The notes: generated by a model from the letters alone, not told the origin. A stretch of 51,379 nt of DNA from JAVBLK01 sp031553565 (GCA_031553565.1 JAVBLK010000022.1:1-51379), one strand, 5' to 3'; positions 29,854 through 38,506 are shown, numbered from the stretch's first letter. Made by a program: numbers and translations.

Positions 29854-31029
29854 CTATATCCTGTTTAAGCCTTCCTTTACGGCCTGAGCTGCGACCGCCT
29901 TGCCCACGGCCTCGGCCACGCCGGGCTTGAACGGGCTGGGGATTATGCACTCCGGGCACAATTCTGCCTTTGACACCATGCCGGCAAGCGCCTCGGCGGC
30001 GGCTATCTTCATCCCGTCGCTTATTTGCTTCGCCCTTACAGCGAACGCGCCGCGGAAGATGCCGGGGAAAGCCAAGACATTATTTATCTGGTTGTTGAAA
30101 TCGCTCCTGCCCGTGCCGACGACCGCCGCGCCCGCGGCAAAAGCCTCGTCCGGCATGATTTCGGGAACCGGGTTAGCCATCGCGAAAATGATCGGGTTTT
30201 TATTCATCGATTTAACCATTTCGCGCGTTACCAGCCCCGCGCCCGAGACGCCCACGAACACGTCTGTGCCCGCCATCGCGTCGGCCAGATTCCCTTTCTT
30301 GCCCGATTTATTGGTAAGCGCCGCCAGCTCGTTTTTTGACCAGTCCATTTTTTCGCGCCCAGTATATAAAATGCCCGTGCGGTCGCACATGATCGCGTCC
30401 TTTGCGCCGTATTTTAAAAGCAGCCTTGTTATCGCGCTGCCCGCTGCGCCGGGGCCGCTGACCGAGATCTTGATATCGCCGATTTTTTTGCCCGTAAGCT
30501 TAAGCGCGTTTATCAGCGCAGCCAGCGTTACGACCGCGGTGCCGTGCTGGTCGTCGTGGAAAACGGGGATGTCCAGCTCGGCCTTAAGCCTGTTCTCGAT
30601 CTCGAAACAGCGCGGCGCCGAAATGTCCTCTAAGTTGATGCCGCCGAAAGATCCTGCGATCGCCTTTACGGTATTCACTATTACATCGGTGTCCTTGCTG
30701 TCGATGCAGATCGGGAACGCGTCCACGCCGCCGAAGGACTTGAACAGCACGCACTTGCCCTCCATGACGGGCATGCCGGACAAAGGCCCGATATCGCCCA
30801 GGCCCAATACGGCGGTGCCGTCGGTGACGACCGCGACCATATTGCCGCGCCGCGTATAGGCATATGAAAGTTCGGGGTCTTTCTGGATCTCAAGGCAGGG
30901 CTGCGCCACGCCGGGGGTGTAGGCGATCGACAGCTCCTCCCTGGTCGTGACGGGCGCGCGGGAGACGACCTCTATCTTCCCCTGCCATTTCTCGTGAGCT
31001 TTTACTGAAAGTTTTGCGTAATCAGCCAT
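29854..31029 (-). CDS. NAD(P)-dependent malic enzyme (decarboxylating)
   Basis: 391 residues, typical of the short bacterial form. It converts malate to pyruvate and CO2 with reduction of NAD or NADP. Motifs: AYTPGVAQPCLEI (about 36-48), VVTDGTAVLGLGDIGP (about 68-83), PVFHDDQHGTAVV (about 154-166), the Rossmann motif SGPGAAGSAITRLLLKYG (about 191-208), and FAMANPVPEI (about 274-283). The ATG has AAAGGA 9 nt upstream. Directly upstream of that is a tandem 23-bp repeat (31046-31091) that may contain regulator sites. It is read as a single gene. Confidence 0.95.
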   Translation of the reverse strand: MADYAKLSVKAHEKWQGKIEVVSRAPVTTREELSIAYTPGVAQPCLEIQKDPELSYAYTRRGNMVAVVTDGTAVLGLGDIGPLSGMPVMEGKCVLFKSFGGVDAFPICIDSKDTDVIVNTVKAIAGSFGGINLEDISAPRCFEIENRLKAELDIPVFHDDQHGTAVVTLAALINALKLTGKKIGDIKISVSGPGAAGSAITRLLLKYGAKDAIMCDRTGILYTGREKMDWSKNELAALTNKSGKKGNLADAMAGTDVFVGVSGAGLVTREMVKSMNKNPIIFAMANPVPEIMPDEAFAAGAAVVGTGRSDFNNQINNVLAFPGIFRGAFAVRAKQISDGMKIAAAEALAGMVSKAELCPECIIPSPFKPGVAEAVGKAVAAQAVKEGLNRI

Positions 31030-31045
31030 AATGATATATCCTTTT

Positions 31046-31091
31046 ATATGAAAAAATTAATTCTACAGATATGAAAAATTTAATTCTACAG
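31046..31091 (-). repeat. Tandem 23-bp repeat upstream of the malic enzyme gene
   Basis: ATATGAAAAAATTAATTCTA+CAG (31046-31068) is followed at once by a copy with one change (31069-31091). The repeats lie 17-62 nt upstream of the ATG, across the presumed promoter (TATAAA on the minus strand). Confidence 0.7.
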
Positions 31092-31129
31092 AAAGCTTTG
31101 CGCACCGCAATACGGCCGCACGTATCTAT

Positions 31130-32302
31130 TTATTCATCAGCCTGAGGCTTTATGTCGCCGGCGGTATCGCTGTTTTCCGTTTCTCCGCCGCCGGTTTTTG
31201 CAGCCGCTTCCTTATCGACAAGTTTTTCGCCCGTCGTAAAATCGAAAAGGTGTATATGCGCGGGATCAAACGCCGCGGAGACCGTGTCGCCTTCTTTAAC
31301 GGAAAGCTTCGCGGCTGTCCTCATGAATACCGAATCCTTGCCTGATTTAAGGTAAAGCAGCGTTTCGTTGCCTATTGCCTCGGCGGATACGACGCTTGCT
31401 GAAAACGCGGTGTTTTTTGACGCCTCGATAAAAGCGCGCTCGCACTTCACGTCCTCGGCCCTGATCCCCAGCCATACCTTTTCCTCGCCCGCGCACCTAC
31501 CGATAACGCCCGGAAGCTTTATGGTAAAGCCGTCCGCCTTGAAAATGACGCCGTCCGTGTCGACCCTGACGTCGCAAGGGTACATGTTCATCTGCGGCAT
31601 GCCGAAATAAGTCGCTACAAACGTATTCTCCGGCGCGTCATAGATCTCCTGCGGCGTGCCCGTCTGCTGCAAAACTCCGTCCTTTATCACCGCGATCCTT
31701 GCCCCCAGCGTCATTGCCTCGACCTGATCGCTTGTCGAATATATAAAGGTAGTCGAAAGCTTGTAGTACAGCTTTATGATATCGGCGCGCATCTGGATCC
31801 TAAGCTTTTGGTCCAGGTGCGACAAAGGCTCGTCAAACAGGAAAAGCTTAGGCCGCCGCACTATCGCGCGCCCCAAAGCGACGCGCTGGCGCTGCGCCCC
31901 GGAAAGCGTTTTCGGCTTGGCCTGCAGCATCGGCGTCAGATTCAATATCGCCGCCGCCTCTTTCACGCGTGAGTCGATGACCTCCGGCGCAATTTTTCTC
32001 AGCTTCAGCCCCGCCGCCATATTGTCGTACACCGTCGCGCGCGAATCCAGCGCATAGTTTTGGAAAACCATCACGATATCGCGGTCACGCACGTCGCCCG
32101 CCGGCTCGCCGCCGATCAGCACCTCGCCCTCGTCGGCTTTTTCCAGGCCCGCGATCAGTTTTAGAAGGGTTGTCTTACCGCCGCCGTCAGGGCCCGTTAT
32201 TACAAGGAATCCGCCGTCCTCTACTTTCAGATCGACATTCTTTACGCCGCGCACCTTGTCGGAATATAAGTTGGAAACGCCGCGAAGCTCTAACTCTGCC
32301 AC
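31130..32302 (-). CDS. Sugar-type ABC transporter ATPase (MalK/MsmK/UgpC-like), H-loop His replaced
   Basis: 390 residues from GTG 32302, with GGAGGG 6 nt upstream. The ATPase domain (about 1-230) has Walker A GPDGGGKTT (about 37-45), Q-loop VFQNYAL, signature LSGAQRQRVALGRAIVR (about 133-149), Walker B LFLFDEPLSHLD, and a TOBE regulatory domain (about 235-365). The H-loop, which in this family reads THDQ, is TSDQ here: Ser191 stands in place of the switch His. DNA (AGC codon) confirms it. No permease or binding-protein genes are nearby, so it may serve several importers like MsmK, or be a degenerate or regulatory paralogue. The C-terminus has an acidic tail. Confidence 0.9.
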   Translation of the reverse strand: MAELELRGVSNLYSDKVRGVKNVDLKVEDGGFLVITGPDGGGKTTLLKLIAGLEKADEGEVLIGGEPAGDVRDRDIVMVFQNYALDSRATVYDNMAAGLKLRKIAPEVIDSRVKEAAAILNLTPMLQAKPKTLSGAQRQRVALGRAIVRRPKLFLFDEPLSHLDQKLRIQMRADIIKLYYKLSTTFIYSTSDQVEAMTLGARIAVIKDGVLQQTGTPQEIYDAPENTFVATYFGMPQMNMYPCDVRVDTDGVIFKADGFTIKLPGVIGRCAGEEKVWLGIRAEDVKCERAFIEASKNTAFSASVVSAEAIGNETLLYLKSGKDSVFMRTAAKLSVKEGDTVSAAFDPAHIHLFDFTTGEKLVDKEAAAKTGGGETENSDTAGDIKPQADE

Positions 32303-32463
32303 TTTGCACCCTCCTAAGAAACGGTTACTTAAGTTCCGTCAAGCGGATCACCCGCCAAGACATCATTATACTCTAAATCGGCTTTTTTTGAAACGAAATC
32401 AGGGGGGCTGAAACCGGCAATCCGTATTTTCCTTTGGAAAAAACATTTTTTTATCAATAATCG

Positions 32464-32501
32464 CTTGCATAATTATGCAGTATTATGTATAATTATCACA
32501 T
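32464..32501 (+). promoter_or_regulatory. Two ARG boxes overlapping the argC promoter
   Basis: TGCATAATTATGCA (32466-32479) is a perfect palindrome matching the ArgR/AhrC pattern TGNATWWWWATNCA. TGTATAATTATCAC (32486-32499) is a second, half-good copy 20 bp further on, the usual spacing of paired ARG boxes. They cover TTGCAT (32465-32470), a 17-nt spacer and TATAAT (32488-32493), a good sigma-A promoter. Arginine-dependent repression of argC is therefore likely. Confidence 0.8.
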
Positions 32502-32512
32502 TATTGTTGTTT

Positions 32513-32564
32513 GCAAATTATTTATACGTTTGCGGAAAGCAAATTATTTATACGTTTGCGGAAA
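32513..32564 (+). repeat. Exact tandem 26-bp duplication in the argC leader
   Basis: GCAAATTATTTATACGTTTG+CGGAAA occurs twice in a row (32513-32538 and 32539-32564), between the promoter and the argC ribosome site. The copies are identical, so the duplication is young. Confidence 0.9.
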
Positions 32565-32578
32565 TTAGGATAATGATT

Positions 32579-33601
32579 ATGAAAAAAATAAAGGTAAGCG
32601 TTATGGGCGCGGGCGGATATACAGGGCAGGAGCTTTTAAAGATCCTTGCCGCGCACCCGTATGCCGAAATCGATAAGCTGATCGCGCGCAGCGACGCGGG
32701 CAAATACGTCACCGATGTGTTTCCCGGGCTTACCGCGCTGAAAGATGTAAAATTCTCTGACGCGGAGGCCGACCTTAGCGGCAGCGGCGTCGTCTTTTCG
32801 TGCCTGCCGCACGCGGCCTCGTCGGACTTTGTCGGCTCGCTCTATAAAAAGGGCATAAGGGCGATCGACCTGTCCGCGGATTTCAGGTATACGGATCTGA
32901 AGGCTTATGAGGATTCCTATAATGTAAAACACGCCTGCCCGGAGGTTTTGGAAAAATCGGTCTACGGGCTGTGCGAGATCAACCGCGATAAAATAAAGAG
33001 TGCGGCCGTTGTCGGCAATCCGGGCTGCTACACCTCATGCGCGATACTTTCCCTCTACCCGCTGCTTTCCGAAAAGCTGATTTCGCCCGAAAACATCATA
33101 ATCGACAGCAAGAGCGGGACAAGCGGCGCGGGCAAGAAGGCCGACCTCGGCTTTTCGTTCTGCGAGGTCAACGAGAGCTTTAAGGCCTACGGCGTCACGA
33201 CCCACCGCCATACCGGCGAGATCGAGGAAAAGCTGACAGAGGCTTACGGCAAGTCCCTTTCCGTATGCTTTACCCCGCACCTTTTGCCCGTGCAGCGCGG
33301 CATCCTCTCGACGGTATATTGCACGCCGGAAAAGGGCGTTACAAAAGAAACCGTGGCCGCGGCGTTCGGTAAGTTCTATAAAAACGAGCCGTTTATCTCG
33401 GTCCTGCCGTACGGAACGTTTCCGGAGCTGAAGTTTGTCGCGCATACCAATAACTTTATGCTGGGATACATTTTTGACCTTAGGAACAACAAGCTTATCA
33501 TAATATCCGCCCTCGACAACCTTTTAAAGGGCGCCTCGGGGCAGGCGGTGCAGAATATGAATATTATGTTCGGTTTTCCCGAGACCGCAGGTTTGATATA
33601 A
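32579..33601 (+). CDS. argC: N-acetyl-gamma-glutamyl-phosphate reductase
   Basis: 340 residues from ATG 32579, chosen because AGGA lies 8 nt upstream and the family starts with MKKIKVSVMGAGGYTGQELL; the open frame runs further up through the promoter. ArgC reduces N-acetylglutamyl phosphate to the semialdehyde with NADPH, in the cytoplasm. The N-terminal Rossmann fold is followed by the catalytic Cys in VGNPGCYTSC (about 142-151) and the HRHTGEIEE segment. It is the first gene of the arginine cluster and carries the ARG-box promoter. argJ, the usual next gene, is absent. Confidence 0.96.
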   Translation: MKKIKVSVMGAGGYTGQELLKILAAHPYAEIDKLIARSDAGKYVTDVFPGLTALKDVKFSDAEADLSGSGVVFSCLPHAASSDFVGSLYKKGIRAIDLSADFRYTDLKAYEDSYNVKHACPEVLEKSVYGLCEINRDKIKSAAVVGNPGCYTSCAILSLYPLLSEKLISPENIIIDSKSGTSGAGKKADLGFSFCEVNESFKAYGVTTHRHTGEIEEKLTEAYGKSLSVCFTPHLLPVQRGILSTVYCTPEKGVTKETVAAAFGKFYKNEPFISVLPYGTFPELKFVAHTNNFMLGYIFDLRNNKLIIISALDNLLKGASGQAVQNMNIMFGFPETAGLI

Positions 33602-33753
33602 AGAAAAAGTATAAATAGGAGCAGGCGGGCAGGAACGGGCCGTCAGGCGGGCATAAGTTTAAGGATTCGCGAGGAAGCTGTATCAAGCATACGCATCGAG
33701 CGAATTTGTAAAGCGCAGCCCCGTATCACGGCGCATTCACGCCCGCGGAAATT

Positions 33754-34617
33754 ATGAAAGACCAAATTGAAAAAGCCAATATACTGTGCGAGGCGCTGCC
33801 CTACATCAACAAGCTGTCGGGCAAGACCGTCGTTATAAAGTACGGCGGGAACGCAATGCAGGATGAGGGCGTGATAGACTCGATCATGCAGGATATCGCC
33901 ATGCTGAAGATAGTGGGCGTCAATCCCGTGCTTGTCCACGGCGGCGGGCCGGAGATAAACGCCATGCTGGAAAAGCTGAATATAAAATCCGCGTTCCATA
34001 ACGGCCTCAGGATCACCGACAAAGCCGCGATGGACGTGGTGCAGATGGTCATGGGCGGAAAAATAAACAAGAATATAACCGCAAAGCTGAATTCCCTGGG
34101 CGTAAAAGCCATTGGCCTTACCGGAAAGGACGCGCACCTTATCGCGGTAAGGAAAAAACCGCCGGTGGACGGAGTCGATCTCGGCTTTGTCGGCGATATA
34201 ATAAATATCAACGACAAGCTTATCAGGATGCTGTGCGCGGACGAGTTTATCCCCGTTATCGCAGGCATAGGCGAGGATGAAAAAGGCCAAAGCTATAACA
34301 TCAACGCCGACACAGTGGCGGCGGAAATAGCCGCCGCGCTTAAGGCCGAAAAGCTTTTATACCTTACCGATATAGACGGCATCAGAAAGAAGGCCGACGA
34401 CCCCTCCACCCTGATCAGCGAGATCTCGGTCGGCGAGATAAACCGCCTTGTAAAAAACGGCACTATCTCGGGCGGCATGATCCCCAAAGTCATGGGCTGC
34501 GTAAAGGGGATCGAGATGGGCATAAGCCGCGTCCATATAGTCAGCGGCACGGTGCGGCACCCGATCCTCCTGGAGATCTTCACCGACACAGGCATAGGCA
34601 CAATGATAACTATGTAA
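33754..34617 (+). CDS. argB: Acetylglutamate kinase
   Basis: 287 residues. It phosphorylates N-acetylglutamate with ATP. Motifs: VVIKYGGNAM (about 25-34), LVHGGGPEINAML (about 60-72), and GGMIPKVMGCVKGIEMGI near the C-terminus. The N-terminal helix ahead of the kinase core, KANILCEALPYINKLSGK, is the one found in arginine-feedback-inhibited hexameric ArgB enzymes. The 152-nt gap after argC holds no gene. No strong Shine-Dalgarno is seen before the ATG. The stop codon lies inside a stem (34614-34646). Confidence 0.96.
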   Translation: MKDQIEKANILCEALPYINKLSGKTVVIKYGGNAMQDEGVIDSIMQDIAMLKIVGVNPVLVHGGGPEINAMLEKLNIKSAFHNGLRITDKAAMDVVQMVMGGKINKNITAKLNSLGVKAIGLTGKDAHLIAVRKKPPVDGVDLGFVGDIININDKLIRMLCADEFIPVIAGIGEDEKGQSYNINADTVAAEIAAALKAEKLLYLTDIDGIRKKADDPSTLISEISVGEINRLVKNGTISGGMIPKVMGCVKGIEMGISRVHIVSGTVRHPILLEIFTDTGIGTMITM

Positions 34618-34646
34618 AGCCGCAGATGCAGCGGCAGCGGCTTTAC
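34614..34646 (+). terminator. Stem overlapping the argB stop codon
   Basis: GTAAAGCCGC (34614-34623) and GCGGCTTTAC (34637-34646) form a perfect 10-bp stem with the argB TAA inside the first arm. No long U-tract follows, so it may be partial and leave some read-through to argD. Confidence 0.6.
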
Positions 34647-34693
34647 TCATTTACTTCTTGTTTCCTTAGATATAGAATTTTAGTTTTAGGTAT

Positions 34694-35881
34694 ATGAATA
34701 TGACATTTGACGAAATAAAAAAACAGACCGACGAACACTACATCAACGTGTTTTCACGGCAGCCGGTATGCCTGTCGTACGGAAAGGGCGCCGCCGTATA
34801 TGATACGGACGGCAAAAGTTACGTGGATTTTCTGGGCGGCATTGCCGTAAATCTTTTCGGGCACGGCGACAAGGATATAGTAAAGGCGGTTTCACAGCAG
34901 GCGAAAAAGCTGATCCACGTATCAAACATCTATTACAACGAGCCGCAAACACAGCTTGTAAAGACGCTGTGCGCGGCCTCGGGTTTTTTAAAAGCCTTTA
35001 TCTGCAACAGCGGCGCGGAGGCCAACGAGGCGGCAATCAAGCTGGTCCGGCGGTTTAATCCCGGCAAATATAAGATAGTGACCCTTTTGAATTCCTTTCA
35101 CGGCAGGACGCTTGCGACGCTGACGGCGACCGGGCAGGAAAAGTATTCAAAGCCGTATCAGCCCCTGCCGGCGGGCTTTACGTATGTGCCGATAAACGAT
35201 ATCGCGGCGCTGACGGCCGCCGTTTCGGACAGCGCCGTGGGCGCGGTGATGCTGGAAACGATCCAGGGCGAAGGCGGAGTCATGCCGTGCGGGCAGGAAT
35301 ACTTAAAAGCGGTCGAAAAGCTCTGTAAGGATAAGGGGATCCTCTTTATCCTCGACGAGATCCAGACGGGCATGGGGCGGTGCGGCGCGCTGTTTTCCTT
35401 TCAAAAATACGGCCTCTCCCCCGACGCGGTCACTTTGGCAAAGGGATTGGGCGGCGGCGTCCCGATCGGCGCGCTTTTGGTGGGGAAAAAGGCGGCGGCG
35501 GCGTTTACGCCCGGCGACCACGGCAGCACCTTCGGCGGCAATCCGCTGGCATGCGCCGCGGCAAACGCGGTATTGGAAAAGCTGACTAAACCCGGCTTTT
35601 TGGATAAAGTCACGGAAACAGGTGAATACTTTAAGCGCGGATTAAAGAAAATCAACCCCTCTGCGGGTTTTGCGGTAAGGGGCGGGGGCTTGCTCTTAGG
35701 CCTGCAGCTGCCGGACAAAATAAAGGGCGCGGACGTCGTTTCCGCGATGCTGAAAAGGGGCTTCCTTATCAACTGCGCGGCACAAAATACCCTGCGCTTT
35801 GCACCGCCGCTGATAATCACAAAGAAACAAATAAAGGCAATGCTTGATGCGCTTAAGGAAGTTTTGTCATCACTTTTATAA
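34694..35881 (+). CDS. argD: Acetylornithine aminotransferase
   Basis: 395 residues; a PLP enzyme that converts N-acetylglutamate semialdehyde to N-acetylornithine with glutamate as donor. Features: YVDFLGGIAVNLFGHGD, FICNSGAEANEAAIKLVR (about 96-113), SFHGRTLATLTATGQ, FILDEIQTGMGRCG, and the PLP lysine in TLAKGLGGGVPIGA (about 245-258). ATG 34694 or the ATG two codons later (34700) could be the start; the AGG upstream fits the second slightly better. It is 77 nt past argB and 53 nt before argF. Confidence 0.95.
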   Translation: MNMTFDEIKKQTDEHYINVFSRQPVCLSYGKGAAVYDTDGKSYVDFLGGIAVNLFGHGDKDIVKAVSQQAKKLIHVSNIYYNEPQTQLVKTLCAASGFLKAFICNSGAEANEAAIKLVRRFNPGKYKIVTLLNSFHGRTLATLTATGQEKYSKPYQPLPAGFTYVPINDIAALTAAVSDSAVGAVMLETIQGEGGVMPCGQEYLKAVEKLCKDKGILFILDEIQTGMGRCGALFSFQKYGLSPDAVTLAKGLGGGVPIGALLVGKKAAAAFTPGDHGSTFGGNPLACAAANAVLEKLTKPGFLDKVTETGEYFKRGLKKINPSAGFAVRGGGLLLGLQLPDKIKGADVVSAMLKRGFLINCAAQNTLRFAPPLIITKKQIKAMLDALKEVLSSLL

Positions 35882-35934
35882 ACAGGGAAAACGGTCGCTC
35901 TCATCATAAAAAGCATTTAGCCGGAGGTAAACAT

Positions 35935-36873
35935 ATGGATCTGAACGAATTTAAACCTAAGGGGCGCATCCTGCAAAAGCATTTGCTTTCCTTAAAGGAC
36001 TACAGCAAAAACGATATTTTCGAGGTATTGTCGCTTGCCCTGCACCTTAAGAAATTGTACCATACGGGCAAAAAGCACGCGTTCTTAAAAGGGAAAACGC
36101 TGGCGATGATCTTTGCCAAATCCAGCACGCGCACAAGGGTGTCGTTCGAGCAGGGGATCAAGCAATTGGGCGGCTCTTCGATGTTCCTCTCCTCCGCCGA
36201 CATACAATTAGGGCGCGGCGAGACGATATCGGACACAGCCAAGACCCTTTCCAGGTACGGGATCGACGGGGTCATGATCCGTACGTTCAAGCAGAGCGAC
36301 GTAGAGGAGCTTTCGCGCTGCGGCGACTTCGCCGTGATCAACGGGCTCACCGACGACTTCCATCCCTGCCAGGCGCTTGCCGATATAATGACCGTTTACG
36401 AGACCTTCGGGCGGCTGGAGGGCGTCAAGCTGGCGTACTTCGGCGACGGCAACAACGTGGCGCATTCGCTGATGCTGGGCGGCGCGAAATGCGGCATGGA
36501 GATCGTGGTCTGCGGCCCTAAATCGCACGCGCCCGACCCCGCCATAACGGCAATAGCGCAGAGCTTCGGCAGCGTCAGGGTCACCGATAACGTTGACGAA
36601 GCAATAAAGGGCGCCGACGCCGTATACACCGACGTATTCTTCAGTATGGGCCAGGAAAAGGACAAGGCAAAGGAGGCCGCGCTGATGCCTTACCAGGTAA
36701 ACGCGGCGCTTATGGAAAAGGCGGACAAGAAAGCGATCTTTTTGCACTGTTTGCCCGCGCACCGCGGCGAAGAGGTCACCGCGGAGGTAATAGACGGCGT
36801 CAGGTCAAGAGTATTCGACCAGGCGGAAAACCGTCTGCATGCGCAAAAAGCGGTCATGAGCCTGCTGCTTTAG
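35935..36873 (+). CDS. argF: Ornithine carbamoyltransferase
   Basis: 312 residues, ATG after GGAGG. It joins carbamoyl phosphate and ornithine to citrulline. Signatures: carbamoyl-phosphate motif SSTRTRVSFEQGI (about 62-74), FHPCQALADIMTVYE (about 142-156), and ornithine-side HCLPAHRGEEV (about 271-281). Length is normal. It is the last gene of the argC-argB-argD-argF cluster; a MITE-A-like palindrome follows the stop codon at once. argG and argH are not in this window. Confidence 0.97.
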   Translation: MDLNEFKPKGRILQKHLLSLKDYSKNDIFEVLSLALHLKKLYHTGKKHAFLKGKTLAMIFAKSSTRTRVSFEQGIKQLGGSSMFLSSADIQLGRGETISDTAKTLSRYGIDGVMIRTFKQSDVEELSRCGDFAVINGLTDDFHPCQALADIMTVYETFGRLEGVKLAYFGDGNNVAHSLMLGGAKCGMEIVVCGPKSHAPDPAITAIAQSFGSVRVTDNVDEAIKGADAVYTDVFFSMGQEKDKAKEAALMPYQVNAALMEKADKKAIFLHCLPAHRGEEVTAEVIDGVRSRVFDQAENRLHAQKAVMSLLL

Positions 36874-36926
36874 GTAAACACTGAAAATTTAAGGAACCGC
36901 TGAATAATTTATTCAGCGTTTACTTA
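36874..36926. repeat. MITE-A-derived palindrome after argF
   Basis: The stretch contains TTTAAGGAACCGCTGAATAA directly joined to TTTATTCAGCGTTTACTTA, i.e. left and right terminal repeats with the body deleted. CGCTGAATAA-T-TTATTCAGCG is a perfect 10-bp stem that could terminate argF transcription. Confidence 0.7.
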
Positions 36927-36931
36927 GGCTT

Positions 36932-36960
36932 TTGTGCTGACGCATAAATTGTATTATAAT
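36932..36960 (+). promoter_or_regulatory. Promoter of the GNAT acetyltransferase gene
   Basis: TTGTGC (36932-36937), 17-nt spacer, TATAAT (36955-36960). CCGGAG and ATG 36974 follow, so this gene has its own start of transcription after argF. Confidence 0.7.
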
Positions 36961-36973
36961 CCGGAGTATTACT

Positions 36974-37483
36974 ATGTTGGAAATTAAAAAGGCCTCCGTA
37001 TCCGAGGCGGGCGAGATAGCCGCCGTCACGCGCGAGGCGTTTAAGCTTTACCGCGACGCGCTTCATTCTGAAAAGGAGGTGCGGCTGTCCGCGCTTACCG
37101 AGACTGCGGCGGACGTTGCTTTTGACATCGAAAACCACGCGGTGCTTACCGCGTCTGAGGACGGCAAGGTTTTGGGCGCGATCCGCGTGGAGGCGCTTTC
37201 GCCCGCCCTTGCGTATATTTACCGTTTCGCCGTCGACCCGGGCGAGGCGAACGGCGGAGTGGGCAGCGAGCTTTTGGCCGCGGCGCTGAAATATTGCGAG
37301 GACGGGGGCTTTGCGGCAGTATGCTTACATACCAACAGCAAGTATTACAAGCTGGCGCGTTATTATTACGGAAAGGGCTTCTATGTCCACAGTACCGAGT
37401 TCACCAAGGGCTATATCCGCGCGCTGTTCGTAAAGGACATTCTGGACGTCCCCGTAGACCTCTCCCCCGCAAACAAGAAATAA
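36974..37483 (+). CDS. GNAT-family N-acetyltransferase
   Basis: 169 residues, ATG with GGAG upstream. It has the GNAT fold order: an N-terminal acceptor helix region, a central strand with AYIYRFAVDPGEANGGVGSEL (the acetyl-CoA loop, about 75-95, in a Gly-X-Gly variant), then CLHTNSKYYKLARYYYGKGF. The substrate cannot be read from sequence. Its place directly after argCBDF, a cluster with no argJ, makes acetylation of glutamate a possibility. However, many GNAT proteins stand next to unrelated genes, and it has its own promoter. Confidence 0.85.
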   Translation: MLEIKKASVSEAGEIAAVTREAFKLYRDALHSEKEVRLSALTETAADVAFDIENHAVLTASEDGKVLGAIRVEALSPALAYIYRFAVDPGEANGGVGSELLAAALKYCEDGGFAAVCLHTNSKYYKLARYYYGKGFYVHSTEFTKGYIRALFVKDILDVPVDLSPANKK

Positions 37484-37548
37484 TAATCCGCGTTTAAAAT
37501 CACAAAAGACATCGACGTTTTAATAGTTTAAAATGCGGATTAGTATAA
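37484..37548. repeat. MITE-B related short inverted repeat
   Basis: ATCCGCGTTTAAA near the left end is inverted as TTTAAAATGCGGAT near the right, and the right end continues ATTAGTAT as in the element at 12391-12554. It starts at the acetyltransferase stop codon and may serve as terminator for both convergent genes. Confidence 0.5.
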
Positions 37549-37559
37549 ATACGGATTTT

Positions 37560-38411
37560 TTACAGCTCCGAGACCGTGTCCTTGTAAGAGCACAGGATCT
37601 TGACCGAGGAATGATTCAGCTTTTTAACCAGGGCAGCCGGCTCTGCCGCAAGGCCGGTCAAATCCGAAATGACGGCAATGATTACGGTAAGCTCCGCTTT
37701 GATACGCGTTACCGGCATACTGCCGCCGCCGTTGATTTTTTCCAGCCTGCCGAGCGCGGCCTTTGTTTCCTCCTCCGCGCTCTGCAGCCTTATGTACGCC
37801 TGCGCCGCCGAAATATTGCCTGCGCCAAGCTTCTCCGAAATATCGCAAAGCTGTGAAAACACCGCCAGCGGCATGACCGCACCCTCGTGCAGCGCGTCCC
37901 TTTCGGCCTTGCTGCCTGCAAACGCGACCGATGCGGCGGGGATATTGAACACAAGGACCGCCGCGCCCTCGAAGCTTTTTGCCGACGCTTCCGCCGCGGC
38001 CTTTTTTTTATGCACCGACGCCAGCACATGGAAAACGCCGTCGTTATATATATAACCCGCGCCGCCGGCGGATTCCGTTGCTTCTGCGCACTCCCGCGCC
38101 TCGGACATAAATGTAAAGCTGCCTGTCTCCGCGGCAAAGTAGTCCTCGGATTTAAGAAATATAGTGTCCCCGTTCTTTTTTAAAAGGCCTATCGCCGCGC
38201 CGTCCGCCAGAAAGTCGGCCAGCAGCAGCGCGCCTAAGAGCGCAATAACAGTCAGCACCGAAAGAACTATCTTGTTTCTTTGCCGCATCGCTCTTGCGCC
38301 GCCGGTTTTGGGCGCGCGCGCTGTCCCAGTTGTTGCGGCCGGCTGCGGATATATATAGTCTTTATAGAATTCGCGTGACTCGGCCTTGCTCTTTTTCCGT
38401 TCTATTTCCAT
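37560..38411 (-). CDS. Single-pass membrane protein, possible SPOR-like fold, unknown function
   Basis: 283 residues from ATG 38411; an upstream extension of the frame has no support. A charged cytoplasmic N-terminus (about 1-48) has a Tyr/Pro-rich patch. One membrane helix follows (about 52-68), then an extracytoplasmic part. Residues about 105-150, ECAEATESAGGAGYIYNDG and FHVLASVHKKKAAAEASA, recall SPOR-type peptidoglycan-binding domains of sporulation and division proteins, though weakly. The remainder is Ala-rich and helical. No Shine-Dalgarno; TATACC lies 6 nt before the ATG, a poor -10. No known family assigned with confidence. Confidence 0.7.
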   Translation of the reverse strand: MEIERKKSKAESREFYKDYIYPQPAATTGTARAPKTGGARAMRQRNKIVLSVLTVIALLGALLLADFLADGAAIGLLKKNGDTIFLKSEDYFAAETGSFTFMSEARECAEATESAGGAGYIYNDGVFHVLASVHKKKAAAEASAKSFEGAAVLVFNIPAASVAFAGSKAERDALHEGAVMPLAVFSQLCDISEKLGAGNISAAQAYIRLQSAEEETKAALGRLEKINGGGSMPVTRIKAELTVIIAVISDLTGLAAEPAALVKKLNHSSVKILCSYKDTVSEL

Positions 38412-38506
38412 ATCAACGGTATATTTTATGTCGAAAAACGCCGGTATATGAAAAAGCGGACGGAGTACACAGTCCTCAGTCCGCAAGAAAAAGTCTGCTA
38501 TAAATT

